Notes: generated by a model not told the origin, from the letters alone. A stretch of DNA of 64,000 nucleotides from Peribacillus simplex NBRC 15720 = DSM 1321 (GCF_002243645.1 NZ_CP017704.1:2493501-2557500), one strand, 5' to 3'. Shown: positions 27,590 to 40,858, numbered from the stretch's first letter. Made by a program: numbers and translations.

Positions 27590-28468
27590 TCATTCTTCCT
27601 GAAATGGCTTGAAAGGCAACCCGGTCCGTAACACCCCTTTTGTCTCAATTCCTCCCAACCCCTTTTCTCCCGTTAATGTATTCCGAAGGACATCCCATAC
27701 ATGAATATGATCGGAAAAAGACGTAAAGCTTATCTTTCCGACGATATATACCGGATCAAGAGCATGTATATTAACACGGGAAGGAGAACTTGCAAAATTT
27801 GCCCCCGCTTGGATCAGCGATTCAAAATGCGATTGACAAGCCCCGGCAAATATAATCAGTTGGTCTAAATGAGAAACCTTCCTTCGCGCTTCTCTAACTG
27901 TCTGTACAAAATCCTTTGAATGACGGTAGGCATTTATATCGGACATCGGTCCTTTTGATTTTGAATAGGCATCATGACCGGTGACAACAAGAATGTCCGG
28001 CCGATAATGGTCCAACAAACCCCCGATTCTTTGGGGCATTTCCTTTTCATTGCAATAGATGCCATTGACCGGAATACTGAATTTCTGATAAAGCTCCATG
28101 CATTTCCTTAAGTAAGATGCATCCCCATCAACATGGAGGACCCTCCCTGGTATCTGAAAATATTCACCGCTATAACGATAGCCATTACTGGATTGATAGC
28201 CATTTTTTTGTTGTTGCAGCTCTAGATCTTGTGTTAATAAGCGGTAGGATTGTTCTTGAAGTACCTCATTCGACCTTTGTCGATCATTTCTTTCATTATC
28301 ATTAATGATCATTAAATCTTGAAAAGGTGCATCTGCAATCAGTCGGATATCTTCTCCATAAAGAATAGCTTCACGTCTTCCATCAATATCACGGATATCG
28401 ATTACTCGGAACAACACGTCGCATTTATAGGAAACCCGACCAACAATATCGTTTATTTGAATATTCAT
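27590..28468 (-). CDS. yabG: Sporulation-specific protease YabG
   Basis: YabG is a mother-cell protease that trims spore coat proteins such as SpoIVA, SafA and others. The 292-residue product matches the family in length and shows NDIVGRVSYKCDVLFRVIDI at the start, the VVTGHDAY motif and IIFAGACQSHFE, which carries the histidine and cysteine regions thought to be catalytic. A sigma-K promoter lies upstream and a terminator directly after. Confidence 0.95.
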   Translation of the reverse strand: MNIQINDIVGRVSYKCDVLFRVIDIRDIDGRREAILYGEDIRLIADAPFQDLMIINDNERNDRQRSNEVLQEQSYRLLTQDLELQQQKNGYQSSNGYRYSGEYFQIPGRVLHVDGDASYLRKCMELYQKFSIPVNGIYCNEKEMPQRIGGLLDHYRPDILVVTGHDAYSKSKGPMSDINAYRHSKDFVQTVREARRKVSHLDQLIIFAGACQSHFESLIQAGANFASSPSRVNIHALDPVYIVGKISFTSFSDHIHVWDVLRNTLTGEKGLGGIETKGVLRTGLPFKPFQEE

Positions 28469-28523
28469 GGCCCCACCCCATGAGAAGACTTATTTTCAGC
28501 CCGCCCTAGTTTATTTTCATTCT

Positions 28524-28552
28524 TAAGTTATGCGAACCATTCTCGAATGGTG
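28524..28552 (-). promoter_or_regulatory. Sigma-K promoter of yabG
   Basis: The minus strand reads CACC, 16 bases, CATAACTTA, a full match to the sigma-K pattern MACM-N16-CATANNNTA. The predicted start is about 45 bases before the yabG ATG. yabG belongs to the sigma-K regulon in B. subtilis. Confidence 0.85.
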
Positions 28553-28610
28553 AAAGGTGGAATTGATTACATTTCCGGGTACATTCCATCATGATGCGCC
28601 AATTTCAAAA

Positions 28611-28652
28611 TAAAAAAAGCCGGATGCTGGGAGTTACCCCATTCCGACTTGA
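28611..28652 (-). terminator. Terminator after rsmA
   Basis: On the minus strand AGTCGGA and TGGGG pair with CTCCCA and TCCGGCT, followed by seven T residues. Confidence 0.85.
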
Positions 28653-28658
28653 GTTTCT

Positions 28659-30093
<1,435 letters not shown>

Positions 30094-30301
30094 GGTTTCC
30101 TCCATACAGAAAAGCGCAAGCGCTTTGATTAGCTCTTGGATAAACGTAACCGGTTCCCCGTAAAATTTTCTGGATAGAGAATCCAGTCAGGATCATTTAT
30201 GAAAGTTCACACGCATATATTGAAATCTTATGGAATAGTAAGACGTCTATCTTATTAAAACAGTTTTATATGGGGTTTTTCAACAAATGGAAAATAAAAC
30301 G

Positions 30302-30331
30302 CAAAAAACAGGAGACGAATTCATCTCCTGC
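30302..30331 (-). terminator. Terminator after the G5/3D cell-wall protein gene
   Basis: On the minus strand CAGGAGA pairs with TCTCCTG around a TGAATTCG loop, followed by TTTTTT. Confidence 0.88.
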
Positions 30332-30344
30332 GAGAGAAACCTTA

Positions 30345-31538
30345 TTAGTCCAGTACACGAATCTTTACTCTCTTTACACCCCAGCGATAGGCATCATTTT
30401 TTGAGGAAAAGAAGACGTCAATCCTATTTCCCTTTATTGCTCCGCCTTTGTCAGCAGCTACTGCATAGCCGTAGCCCTCTACATATACTTTTGACCCCAT
30501 AGGAATTACGTTTGGATCGACAGCAATGATTTTCGCACCCGGATTACTCTTTAGATCTACACCTGTGGACGTGACACCGGAACAGCCCTTACAACTGGCA
30601 GTATAAGCCGTTGATGATACGTATATTTCTTTTCCACTCGAAGAACTAACGTTAGTTACTCCGCGTGATGCCTGGGCAACCGTCGTTCGAGTTCCGACCG
30701 TTACAACTTTATCCTGCTTTTTATTAACTACTTTTTCTGAAAGTAATTCTCTTTTGACCTCTTTGCCATTTTCTTTAATAACTTCATATTTCTTAGAAAC
30801 GAGACCGTCTTTTCCTTCTTTGACAATTTTCTCTTTCCCTTTTGATAAAGAGTCATCTTTTTTTGTTATGACAGCAAAGTCAACTGGTTCTTCCACTACA
30901 TCGGTGACTTTTTCAATTCGAACTACGTTTACCGTATTCTCAGCTTCAACTTTTTCGGTTAATTCTGGCTCAACTCGATCCAAATCATTGAGTTTTACTC
31001 CTTGTTGCTTTAAAAAGTCAGCGACAGTAGTCGAAGTTGACCATACCTGCTTTTCGTCTCCACCTACCACTAATTTCAGTGAAAAGGCTTTGTCTATGGC
31101 AACTTCCATATTCGCTTTCAGCTTCGTACTTTTTGAAGGGGTGATCTTATCCTGTTCCTTCACACTAAGATCTTGGTCTTTTAAAAGTTCGTCTACCGTA
31201 TCGGCAGTGGACCAAACTTCCTTCCTCTTACTATCCTGTACCATGACGATTTTTTGTGCAGGCTTCCAAACCACCTCTAAATCATCATCAACCTTTGTGG
31301 CTCTTGATGGGTGGACATAGTCTGCGGCTTGAACGGTAATCTCTAAATCTTCCAACATATCATTTACAGTAGCCGCGTGTGTACGCACTACCTCTTTTTT
31401 TCCGTCTAGCATGATTGTTACTGTATCCTTTGTTCCTTGATATATTAGTATTCCCAATGCTGTAGAAACAAGAATAGCACTACAAATGGCAATTGCCATT
31501 CTCTTCTTCCCAAAAGGTTTGGGAATAAGGTTTTTCAT
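30345..31538 (-). CDS. yabE: YabE/RpfB-like G5 and 3D domain cell-wall protein
   Basis: The 397-residue exported protein starts with a basic stretch and a membrane segment (about 14-34), then three DUF348 ubiquitin-like repeats (each around TVNDMLEDL, TVDELLKDQ, TVADFLKQQ), a G5 domain (about 205-285) and a C-terminal 3D domain (about 305-397) with the three aspartates seen in VDPNVIPMGS, VAADKGGAIKG and IDVFFSS. This build is that of B. subtilis YabE, a presumed peptidoglycan hydrolase related to resuscitation-promoting factors. Confidence 0.93.
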   Translation of the reverse strand: MKNLIPKPFGKKRMAIAICSAILVSTALGILIYQGTKDTVTIMLDGKKEVVRTHAATVNDMLEDLEITVQAADYVHPSRATKVDDDLEVVWKPAQKIVMVQDSKRKEVWSTADTVDELLKDQDLSVKEQDKITPSKSTKLKANMEVAIDKAFSLKLVVGGDEKQVWSTSTTVADFLKQQGVKLNDLDRVEPELTEKVEAENTVNVVRIEKVTDVVEEPVDFAVITKKDDSLSKGKEKIVKEGKDGLVSKKYEVIKENGKEVKRELLSEKVVNKKQDKVVTVGTRTTVAQASRGVTNVSSSSGKEIYVSSTAYTASCKGCSGVTSTGVDLKSNPGAKIIAVDPNVIPMGSKVYVEGYGYAVAADKGGAIKGNRIDVFFSSKNDAYRWGVKRVKIRVLD

Positions 31539-31777
31539 AGTTTTTAATAGAATGAAAAACTCCTCCTTCCTCCCGGTGATTATATAGACTTAGTTATCAA
31601 GCTGTCAACCCATTCACTTCTCATTCAGGAAATTACTACCTATTATGCATATTCCATATTGAAAAGAAAAGGGCGACTTCTCGACATAATAAGCCTATAG
31701 TTGGAATGAGATTTGTAGAAACCTTAAAAAATGCGATTTTAGCTAGCGAATCCCGGGAGATATTGTAAAAAAAAATG

Positions 31778-32545
31778 TCAGTTAATGCCGAATAATTTCT
31801 TGGCATTTTCCGTTGTTGCCTGGGAAACTTCCTCTATTGTGAGTTGTTTGATTTCTGCAATTTGTTCAGCAACAAGCTTCACATACGAAGGTTCATTACG
31901 CTTCCCTCTATAAGGATGGGGAGCCAAGTATGGACAATCGGTCTCTATCAGTAAACGGTCTAAAGGTACGGCTGCTGCGACTTCCTTTGGTTTTTTTGCA
32001 TTCTTGAAGGTCACAGGGCCACCCAATGAAATATAAAAATTCATATTGATGCATTCCAAAGCCGTTTCTGCACTTCCGCTAAAGCAATGCATGATGCCTC
32101 CAACCCTTGATGCCTCTTCTTCCTTTAGTATGTGCACGATATCCGCGGTCGCTTCCCGATTATGGATGATAATGGGCAGCCCCACCTTTTTTGCCAATCG
32201 GATTTGCTTCCTGAACACCTCCATTTGAACTTCTTTCGGTGACTTATCCCAATGATAATCCAGGCCCATCTCACCAATGGCCACGACCTTTGGATGATTT
32301 GATAATTCCTCGATCCATTGTAAGTCCTCTTCTGTCATATCTATAGCATCCACAGGATGCCATCCGACTGCGGCATACATGAAATCATAAGCTTCTATTA
32401 ATTCCATTGCCCTTATAATAGTAGGCCGGTCAAAACCAACGACTACCATATTATTGACTCCTGCTTCCTTAGCTCTTTCTATTACGTCTTCGAGATCCTC
32501 GTTGAATTGTTCCGCATTAACATGTACGTGTGTGTCAAATAACAT
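31778..32545 (-). CDS. yabD: TatD family metal-dependent deoxyribonuclease (YabD)
   Basis: The 255-residue TIM-barrel hydrolase has the metal ligands in DTHVHVN (residues 4-10), GEMGLDYHWD, PIIIHNREA, MHCFSG and ETDCPYLAP. TatD enzymes act as 3'-5' nucleases on DNA and have been linked to repair and D-Tyr-tRNA hydrolysis. It lies between metG and the G5/3D gene, with 230-base gaps on both sides that show no further gene. Confidence 0.95.
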   Translation of the reverse strand: MLFDTHVHVNAEQFNEDLEDVIERAKEAGVNNMVVVGFDRPTIIRAMELIEAYDFMYAAVGWHPVDAIDMTEEDLQWIEELSNHPKVVAIGEMGLDYHWDKSPKEVQMEVFRKQIRLAKKVGLPIIIHNREATADIVHILKEEEASRVGGIMHCFSGSAETALECINMNFYISLGGPVTFKNAKKPKEVAAAVPLDRLLIETDCPYLAPHPYRGKRNEPSYVKLVAEQIAEIKQLTIEEVSQATTENAKKLFGIN

Positions 32546-32704
32546 TATTTTTCTTCCTTTCTAGCACTATTTTATAAAAAAATGAAAGTTTTATGTTTCA
32601 CATTTAGGTAACAAACAGATTACAAAGGAGCCTATATGCCCAACAAATAAATATAGAACCAAAAACTAAACCTGTATGAAATTACTTTTTCCAAAAGGAT
32701 AAAG

Positions 32705-32745
32705 AAAAAAACATAAAAATGTTTCATATGAAACACCTTTATGTT
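32705..32745 (-). terminator. Terminator after metG
   Basis: On the minus strand CATAAAGGTGTTTC pairs with GAAACATTTTTATG (two G-U pairs) around ATAT, followed by TTTTTTT. Confidence 0.9.
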
Positions 32746-32754
32746 TTCATCGGT

Positions 32755-34728
<1,974 letters not shown>

Positions 34729-35088
34729 TCATCTTTTGAAAAACCGGCTATAGGACTGGCCCAAGCCATAAGAATATATTTAAGCTATTATCTCTATTTT
34801 AACGCTATATACAATTCTGTGCGACAATAATCACTAATCTAATCATCATGTTAATAGAATAAACGATTATAAGTAAATCTCATTTTAAAAATAAGGGTTC
34901 TGGACGTGAACTTCCCTTATGTCAGCATTACCTCTTACCTCAACAAAATATACCTAAATTTCTTTTTTTGTGCAACAACTCACATATTCACAAACTTTTC
35001 CGAAAAATTGTCCTTAATTCAGAACTTTTGTTTTGAAACTAAATTATATTTAATCATATAATAATGAAGTATGTTTTTATATGCACAC

Positions 35089-35097
35089 TTTGTCGAA
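35089..35097 (+). promoter_or_regulatory. Distal Spo0A box upstream of abrB
   Basis: TTTGTCGAA is an exact 0A box, 140 bases upstream of the abrB promoter. Its distance makes a direct role uncertain. The 34717-35230 stretch otherwise is A/T-rich with no gene. Confidence 0.45.
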
Positions 35098-35234
35098 ATG
35101 TGGTGAAGTGAGTAGTTCTTTGTTGCCTGCTATTTCTTTACTTTTAAAGACATAACCGATTTTTTCCCTTTAAAAGCCTTTTTGTTACACGAAATGAGCC
35201 ATGTTATTTCTTACAAAAAAATGAAAATAAATCA

Positions 35235-35263
35235 TTGACGAATTTGGGAATGGCTGGTATTAT
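35235..35263 (+). promoter_or_regulatory. Sigma-A promoter of abrB
   Basis: TTGACG, 17 bases, TATTAT. The transcript would start near 35270, placing the two 0A boxes just downstream of the start. Confidence 0.8.
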
Positions 35264-35278
35264 AAATTTATAAAAAAA

Positions 35279-35297
35279 TTTGTCGAATATTGGCGAA
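35279..35297 (+). promoter_or_regulatory. Tandem Spo0A boxes repressing abrB
   Basis: TTTGTCGAA (35279-35287) and TTGGCGAA (35290-35297) both match the 0A core TGNCGAA, and their cores are exactly 10 bases apart, one helical turn. In B. subtilis Spo0A-P binds such a pair downstream of the abrB start and shuts the gene off at the onset of sporulation. Confidence 0.8.
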
Positions 35298-35346
35298 AAA
35301 AATAGAAATAGGGTACTAGATTGTAACTGAGAGGAGAATTTTTTAA

Positions 35347-35631
35347 ATGAAATCTACAGGTATTGTTCGTAAAGTTGATGAGTTAGGCCGGGTGGTTATT
35401 CCAATCGAACTTCGTCGTACATTGGGTATCGCTGAGAAAGACGCTCTTGAAATCTATGTTGATGATGAGCGCATCATCTTGAAAAAATACAAACCAAACA
35501 TGACTTGCCAAGTTACAGGTGAAGTTTCCGATAACAACCTTACACTTGCTAATGGTAAATTGATTCTTAGTCGTGAAGGTGCAGAATTACTTATTCAAGA
35601 AATTCAACAAAACTTCACTGCTGCTAAATAA
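35347..35631 (+). CDS. abrB: Transition-state regulator AbrB
   Basis: AbrB represses stationary-phase genes (including spoVG and sigH targets in B. subtilis) during growth. The 94-residue protein has the swapped-hairpin DNA-binding domain (MKSTGIVRKVDELGRVVIP; RRTLGIAEKDALEIY) and a C-terminal oligomerisation region with one cysteine at about 54. It is one of few plus-strand genes here, divergent from metG and convergent with rsmI. GAGAGGAG stands before the ATG. Confidence 0.98.
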   Translation: MKSTGIVRKVDELGRVVIPIELRRTLGIAEKDALEIYVDDERIILKKYKPNMTCQVTGEVSDNNLTLANGKLILSREGAELLIQEIQQNFTAAK

Positions 35632-35639
35632 ATGATATA

Positions 35640-35672
35640 AAAAAACTTCCGGTCTTCGGAAGTTTTTTTTTG
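35640..35672 (+). terminator. Bidirectional terminator between abrB and rsmI
   Basis: AACTTCCG pairs with CGGAAGTT around GTCTT, with A residues before and nine T residues after, so it can serve both converging genes. Confidence 0.93.
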
Positions 35673-35679
35673 CTTATTA

Positions 35680-36561
35680 TTATTGTATATCAATGTGATA
35701 CGCTTGATATACATCGCGTTTTTGCAAATTGCGATCTTTTGCGACCTGCTTGATTGCGTCCTTTGAAGTGAACTGCTTAGTTTCTATATAATGATTAACA
35801 TGACCGACGAGGTCAAGGACCATCCACCAAGCTTCTTCAGGTTCATCCTCCGACCATTGCCCACCTTCTATTATTAAACAGAACTCACCGCGAATTTCGG
35901 ATTCCATCGCCCACGTCAATGCTTCACTCACAGTCCCTCGAATGAACTCTTCAAATTTCTTGGTTAATTCTCGGCATAATACTATACGACGGTCACCTAA
36001 AATTTCATGCATATGTTTCAATGTTTCTTTCAATCGATGTGGGGATTCATAAACGATCCAAGTCGATTCCATTTTTTTTAATTTTTCCAGCTCCTGCTTT
36101 TTTTCTTTTGCTCCCCGTTGTAGAAAGCCATAAAAGTAAAAAGGCTGCGGAATCAGTCCAGATGCGATCAATGCAGTTAATGCAGCATTGGCCCCCGGTA
36201 ACGGGATGACTTTAAACTGTTCGGCAATGGCAGCTTTGACCAGTTCATATCCCGGATCGGATATCGTCGGCAAGCCTGCATCACTTACCAATGCGATGAC
36301 CTCTCCAGATCGAAGCCTCTCAAGCATCTGCTTCCCGCTATACTCCTTATTATGTTCATGGTAACTGACGATAGGTGTCGAAATTTCAAAGTAGTTGCAT
36401 AATTTCTTCGTATTTCGCGTATCCTCAGCAGCAATGACATCCGCTTCCTTTAAGATTCTTAAAGCCCGGAAACTCATATCCTCAAGGTTACCTATCGGTG
36501 TAGGAACCAGATATAGAGCTGGCTCCAATCCTTCTTTTTCAAAACTCTTTTGCTGCCACAT
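35680..36561 (-). CDS. rsmI: 16S rRNA 2'-O-ribose C1402 methyltransferase RsmI
   Basis: RsmI methylates the ribose of C1402 in the decoding region. The 293-residue tetrapyrrole-methylase-fold protein shows LYLVPTPIGNLEDMS (about 17-31), the AAEDTRNT motif, SDAGLPTISDPG and PLPGANAALTAL. The ATG follows AAAGGAGG by nine bases and starts two bases after the end of yazA. Confidence 0.97.
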   Translation of the reverse strand: MWQQKSFEKEGLEPALYLVPTPIGNLEDMSFRALRILKEADVIAAEDTRNTKKLCNYFEISTPIVSYHEHNKEYSGKQMLERLRSGEVIALVSDAGLPTISDPGYELVKAAIAEQFKVIPLPGANAALTALIASGLIPQPFYFYGFLQRGAKEKKQELEKLKKMESTWIVYESPHRLKETLKHMHEILGDRRIVLCRELTKKFEEFIRGTVSEALTWAMESEIRGEFCLIIEGGQWSEDEPEEAWWMVLDLVGHVNHYIETKQFTSKDAIKQVAKDRNLQKRDVYQAYHIDIQ

Positions 36562-36562
36562 A

Positions 36563-36823
36563 TCATGTATCCTCCTTTGCCATCCACTTTTGCTTTTGTT
36601 TTCTTGTTAATTGCTTGAATTTATATTCAGCCTGCATGGCCAATGTCTGTGTTTCGAATACTTCATGATAAATCAGTTCAACTGGGGTCCGGCCTCGTGT
36701 ATACTTTGCACCCCTGCCTTGATTATGAGCATCAATCCTACGGGCCAAATTATTTGTATACCCAGCATAATAGCTGCCGTCCCTACATTTTAAAACATAA
36801 AAATAATGCTTATTCCTCTCCAT
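36563..36823 (-). CDS. yazA: GIY-YIG nuclease-superfamily protein YazA
   Basis: The protein of 86 residues is a stand-alone GIY-YIG domain of the UPF0213 family: [24 protein letters not shown] at the start with the tyrosine pair and arginine, and the C-terminal [12 protein letters not shown]. The ATG at 36823 was chosen to give this family N-terminus; the frame is open further but would run deep into yabB. It overlaps the end of yabB by 14 bases. Its substrate is unknown. Confidence 0.9.
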   Translation of the reverse strand: MERNKHYFYVLKCRDGSYYAGYTNNLARRIDAHNQGRGAKYTRGRTPVELIYHEVFETQTLAMQAEYKFKQLTRKQKQKWMAKEDT

Positions 36824-37553
36824 ATAAAATCCTTCTGATTTCCGGATTATACTCATTTTGATCATTATATACAACAAGCGGAGGAAGAATCTTCAAATCA
36901 GGGTTGCCGTCCTTTATCCCTTCTATAAGAATCGTATTCGCTTCTTTTGAACTCTTTGGATAAACGAATTGCAGTCGCTTCGGTTCAATTCTGTACATCC
37001 TCATGAAACGTAGGATATCCATCAGACGGCCCGGTCTATGAACGAATGCCGCTTTCCCACCTTGACGCAGCAATTGACTTGAAACACGCATGACGTCCTC
37101 AAGATTACACATTATTTCATGTCGGGCAATTGCAAAATGCTCATTTTTGTTAATCTCTTCGATAGATGGCGTCGGGAAATAGGGTGGATTGCAAGTAACC
37201 ACATCATATTTGCTATACCCTATCTGTTTTGGAATTTCTTTTATATCCCCATGAATCATCTCGATCTGGGAGGATACGCCATTATAGTCCATGCTCCTCT
37301 GGGCCATGTCATATAGCCGTTCTTGAATCTCTACACCGGTAATTGTCCCCTTCGTTCTTGTACTCAGCAGCAAAGGTATGACCCCATTCCCTGAGCAAAG
37401 ATCTACGATTTTACCTTTTTGGATCGGTACATTTACGAACCTTGATAATAAAACGGCATCTAATGAAAAAGAGAACACCGATGGGCTCTGAATGATTCTT
37501 AAATTCTCAGCCAATAGATAATCCAGGCGCTCATCTCCTTTAAGTTCTACCAT
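36810..37553 (-). CDS. yabB: tRNA1(Val) (adenine-N6)-methyltransferase family protein YabB
   Basis: The protein of 247 residues is a class I methyltransferase of the TrmN6 (YfiC) type: [15 protein letters not shown] (SAM motif I) and the adenine-specific NPPYFP motif. It probably modifies a tRNA adenine. The start at 37553 has AGGAGGG eight bases upstream; the open frame begins 53 codons earlier in the hairpin region before the gene. It begins the yabB-yazA-rsmI group. Confidence 0.92.
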   Translation of the reverse strand: MVELKGDERLDYLLAENLRIIQSPSVFSFSLDAVLLSRFVNVPIQKGKIVDLCSGNGVIPLLLSTRTKGTITGVEIQERLYDMAQRSMDYNGVSSQIEMIHGDIKEIPKQIGYSKYDVVTCNPPYFPTPSIEEINKNEHFAIARHEIMCNLEDVMRVSSQLLRQGGKAAFVHRPGRLMDILRFMRMYRIEPKRLQFVYPKSSKEANTILIEGIKDGNPDLKILPPLVVYNDQNEYNPEIRRILYGEE

Positions 37554-37622
37554 TGCTGTTACCCTCCTAATCATGTATGGAAAAAGCATGTTTAGGGTCC
37601 ATGCTTCGACATTACTATCGTA

Positions 37623-37660
37623 CAAAAAGGGGTCTGACTCATAGTATGCGTCAGACCCCG
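37623..37660 (-). terminator. Hairpin between yabA and yabB
   Basis: On the minus strand GGGGTCTGAC pairs perfectly with GTCAGACCCC around an 11-base loop, followed by TTTTTG. It splits yabA from yabB transcription. Confidence 0.85.
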
Positions 37661-37731
37661 AATCACTATATATTGTAAACGGTCTATCTATCACGTAAAA
37701 GAGATGGAACATCTTTTATATTATTCCATTA

Positions 37732-38106
37732 TCACTTCTTGTTTAAAAAAGATAAACAGAACAGGCAATCCCCTTCTTTTCGTAAACTGCCAAAATGCAG
37801 ATTGCAAATATGAAAGCCTTCTTGATAGATACGTGCTAAATTATCATAGCCTTCCCCGATATCCATAACCTTGTCCGCACTTGCAGTACGGTTTTTCACT
37901 TTTTGTTTGACCTTTACTGCAGCAGGCGCAGTTTCGACTTCGACAAGGCCCAACCGATGGCGCAAATGCTCGTTCTCCAGCTTGAGCGACTGATTTTCCT
38001 CAAGGATTTCAGCTAAGTTCTGCTTCAATTCTCCAAGCTGCTTATATAATTGGCCTATCTGGGTTTCCATATTGGTCACCGACTCAAAAATATCTTTCTT
38101 ATCCAC
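37732..38106 (-). CDS. yabA: Replication initiation control protein YabA
   Basis: YabA bridges DnaA and the DnaN clamp and prevents over-initiation. The 124-residue product has an N-terminal coiled coil (about 5-60, [15 protein letters not shown]) and a C-terminal zinc module with C97, H100, C113 and C116 in HICNLHFG and GDCLFCL. Neighbouring holB, dnaX and tmk also serve replication. It starts 14 bases after ricT. Confidence 0.95.
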   Translation of the reverse strand: MDKKDIFESVTNMETQIGQLYKQLGELKQNLAEILEENQSLKLENEHLRHRLGLVEVETAPAAVKVKQKVKNRTASADKVMDIGEGYDNLARIYQEGFHICNLHFGSLRKEGDCLFCLSFLNKK

Positions 38107-38120
38107 GCTCTCCCACCACC

Positions 38121-38951
38121 TTAATAATCTGTGGCTTGAATAGAAACGGCTCCCTCTTTCAGAATCTCATCTAGAGTATACTCTAATACTCTTTCTTGCT
38201 CGATTAGTTCAATCTGAAGTACGCGTTCTAGAATATTAAGCCCAACTACTTTGCCTTTGCCACCAGGCGTATTAATCATTTCACCTAAATCAGGAAGCAT
38301 TTCCTTCGCACTTTCATACTCATCATTTTCATATTTCAGACAGCACATCAATCGACCGCATAAACCTGAGATTTTTGTAGGGTTTAATGATAAATTCTGA
38401 TCCTTCGCCATTTTAATGGAAACCGGTTCAAAATCTCCAAGAAATGTGGAGCAGCATAGCATTCTCCCACACGGTCCGATGCCACCAAGCATCTTTGCCT
38501 CATCCCTTACCCCAATTTGGCGCAGTTCTATGCGAGTTCTGAATATGGCAGCTAAATCTTTGACTAAATCACGGAAATCCACGCGACCATCCGCTGTAAA
38601 ATAAAACACGACTTTATTTCTATCGAAAGTATATGACACATCAACCAGCTTCATATCCAGCTTATGCTCCACAACCTTTTGACAACATATAGAGTAAGCC
38701 TCTTCTGCAGCCGCCTTGTTCTCGTCTACAATCAGCTTATCTTTTGCATCAGCAACCCGAAGTACTTTTTTCAATGGCAGGACAACATCGTTTTCATCTA
38801 CTTGTTTACGGGCTGTAACGACTTTACCGAATTCAACACCGCGGACAGTCTCCACTATTACAAAATCGTCCTTAGGAATAGCGAATTCACCCGGATCAAA
38901 GTAGTATATTTTGCCCGCCTTTTTAAAACGGACACCTACAACATCATACAA
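38121..38951 (-). CDS. ricT: RicT (YaaT), PSP1 domain protein
   Basis: RicT forms with RicA and RicF an iron-sulfur complex that directs RNase Y cleavage and promotes sporulation and competence. The 276-residue protein contains the PSP1 domain (about 60-150) and the cysteine-rich region [13 protein letters not shown] and [14 protein letters not shown] (about 153-210), the presumed Fe-S ligands. It begins one base after the holB stop, showing tight coupling. Confidence 0.96.
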   Translation of the reverse strand: MYDVVGVRFKKAGKIYYFDPGEFAIPKDDFVIVETVRGVEFGKVVTARKQVDENDVVLPLKKVLRVADAKDKLIVDENKAAAEEAYSICCQKVVEHKLDMKLVDVSYTFDRNKVVFYFTADGRVDFRDLVKDLAAIFRTRIELRQIGVRDEAKMLGGIGPCGRMLCCSTFLGDFEPVSIKMAKDQNLSLNPTKISGLCGRLMCCLKYENDEYESAKEMLPDLGEMINTPGGKGKVVGLNILERVLQIELIEQERVLEYTLDEILKEGAVSIQATDY

Positions 38952-38952
38952 A

Positions 38953-39960
38953 TCATGATCCCTCCTGCAAATTCAGCACAAGCTGTTCCATCAACAGCTG
39001 TGGATTCGTGTTGGACATCAGCTTCCTTTTTGCTTCCAAAATGCAACCCATATGTTCAGCAAGGCGTCTTGGGGAAAGATGAAGAGCGTGAGTTTCAAAT
39101 TCCTTCAGTTTATTTTGGAATACAACGAAGTCCTTTTTATCCAACTGAATGTATAATAAATCCTTATATATAAGAAGTAACAAATCAAGACCTCTGTCAA
39201 CCTGTTCTCTTTCTTTAAAGTGTGTGAACCAATCCGTCTGAAGGTACAGCAATGCCTTCAAGGAATTAAGTTTTAACACTTCATATAATTTTACCACTAT
39301 TTTTTGAGCTTGTACAAACCATTCATCATGGCTAAGCTCGATTCCAGCTTCCACATTCTGTGTTATGTGTGCGATAACCGAGGCCAGCTGTGGTTCTACA
39401 TCCTGTTCTATCAGCTTCCGTTTCACATTCTCAGGAGATAATGGCTTGAACGAAATCACTTGGCACCTTGATAATATAGTTGGTAGAATCCTCTGAAGCT
39501 GTTCGGTCATCAATATTGCTACAGTATCAGCCGAAGGTTCTTCTAAAAATTTCAATAGACTGTTGGCTGCCCCCACCGACATTTTGTCCGCATCGGCAAT
39601 CATATAAACCTTTCGATCTGCCTCCACGCTTTTTTTCGAAAATTCTTCCTGAAGCCCCTTAATTTGTTCTTTCTTTATTGAGAGACCGTCTCTTTCTATC
39701 AAATGGACATCAGGATGATTCCCACTGGAAATCCGTTTGCAATTCCGACAAAGTTCGCATGGCTCATAACCTGCTGTCGGGGCTTCACATAGTAAGCTTT
39801 TGGCAAAGGCATTGCTTATCTCTTGCTTACCTGTCCCTTTTTCCCCTTCAAATAAATACGCATGAGCCACCCTGTTCTTCGTTATGCTATTTTGCAGCAT
39901 CGTCATTACCTGCGGCTGAATTTGACTCATGTCTTGCCATGTTTTATCCAAAACCATCAA
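38953..39960 (-). CDS. holB: DNA polymerase III delta' subunit
   Basis: HolB is part of the clamp loader together with DnaX and HolA. The 335-residue protein has an AAA+ fold with a degenerate Walker A (GEKGTGKQ, with Q in place of S/T), a zinc module CEAPTAGYEPCELCRNC (about 53-69), and the sensor region SRCQ. Lack of a proper P-loop is usual for delta'. ricT follows directly; yaaR precedes it by 46 bases. Confidence 0.96.
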   Translation of the reverse strand: MMVLDKTWQDMSQIQPQVMTMLQNSITKNRVAHAYLFEGEKGTGKQEISNAFAKSLLCEAPTAGYEPCELCRNCKRISSGNHPDVHLIERDGLSIKKEQIKGLQEEFSKKSVEADRKVYMIADADKMSVGAANSLLKFLEEPSADTVAILMTEQLQRILPTILSRCQVISFKPLSPENVKRKLIEQDVEPQLASVIAHITQNVEAGIELSHDEWFVQAQKIVVKLYEVLKLNSLKALLYLQTDWFTHFKEREQVDRGLDLLLLIYKDLLYIQLDKKDFVVFQNKLKEFETHALHLSPRRLAEHMGCILEAKRKLMSNTNPQLLMEQLVLNLQEGS

Positions 39961-40006
39961 CTCACTTAAGTATATAAATTAATCAGAAGACCTTTAATCT
40001 CGCCAA

Positions 40007-40405
40007 TCATTTCCAATATTTCAGCGAGCTTTTCTCTTTATTAAGAATTTCCTCGCTTAACTCAACTAATCTTGCATCTATCGTTTCCACGGTTTTCAAC
40101 GGCCGGCTCTGTCCATATTCGTTCCAGCTCGTTGATTGCTTCAGTTCCAGTCCATATTCAACCGCTTCTTTAACAAACCGTTTCACCAATGCTTTATATT
40201 TTGCCAATTCCCTAAAAGTACGTGACCTTACTAAACGCTGACCTGCCCCTTCAATATCGCCTATCAAACGGTTTAATGTTTGGATTTGCATCTTTTGATC
40301 TTGTGTCTGGACCATTTGTTGAAATCTTCCACTTACTGTTTGAAATTGTTTGGAATCCTGACGCGATTTATCCAGCTTAATAGGGATCTCATGGTTGATT
40401 TTCAT
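40007..40405 (-). CDS. yaaR: YaaR family protein
   Basis: The 132-residue protein is the YaaR (DUF327) family member expected between darA and holB. It is hydrophilic and mainly helical, with a conserved middle (LNRLIGDIEGAGQRL) and the end region ETIDARLVELSEEIL. No catalytic motif is visible and its function is unknown. Confidence 0.9.
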   Translation of the reverse strand: MKINHEIPIKLDKSRQDSKQFQTVSGRFQQMVQTQDQKMQIQTLNRLIGDIEGAGQRLVRSRTFRELAKYKALVKRFVKEAVEYGLELKQSTSWNEYGQSRPLKTVETIDARLVELSEEILNKEKSSLKYWK

Positions 40406-40429
40406 AATGAACCTCCCTGAAACTAACCG

Positions 40430-40786
<357 letters not shown>

Positions 40787-40858
40787 TTACTAACTCCATT
40801 ATAGCAACTAGTCCTTGCCTGGAATAGTATTGGTTGAATAATATGGAAACCTATATAT

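Noticed and set aside
30754..31320. 188-codon plus-strand frame opposite the G5/3D gene
   Set aside because: Serine/threonine/phenylalanine-rich shadow of a lysine/valine-rich gene on the other strand; no ribosome site.
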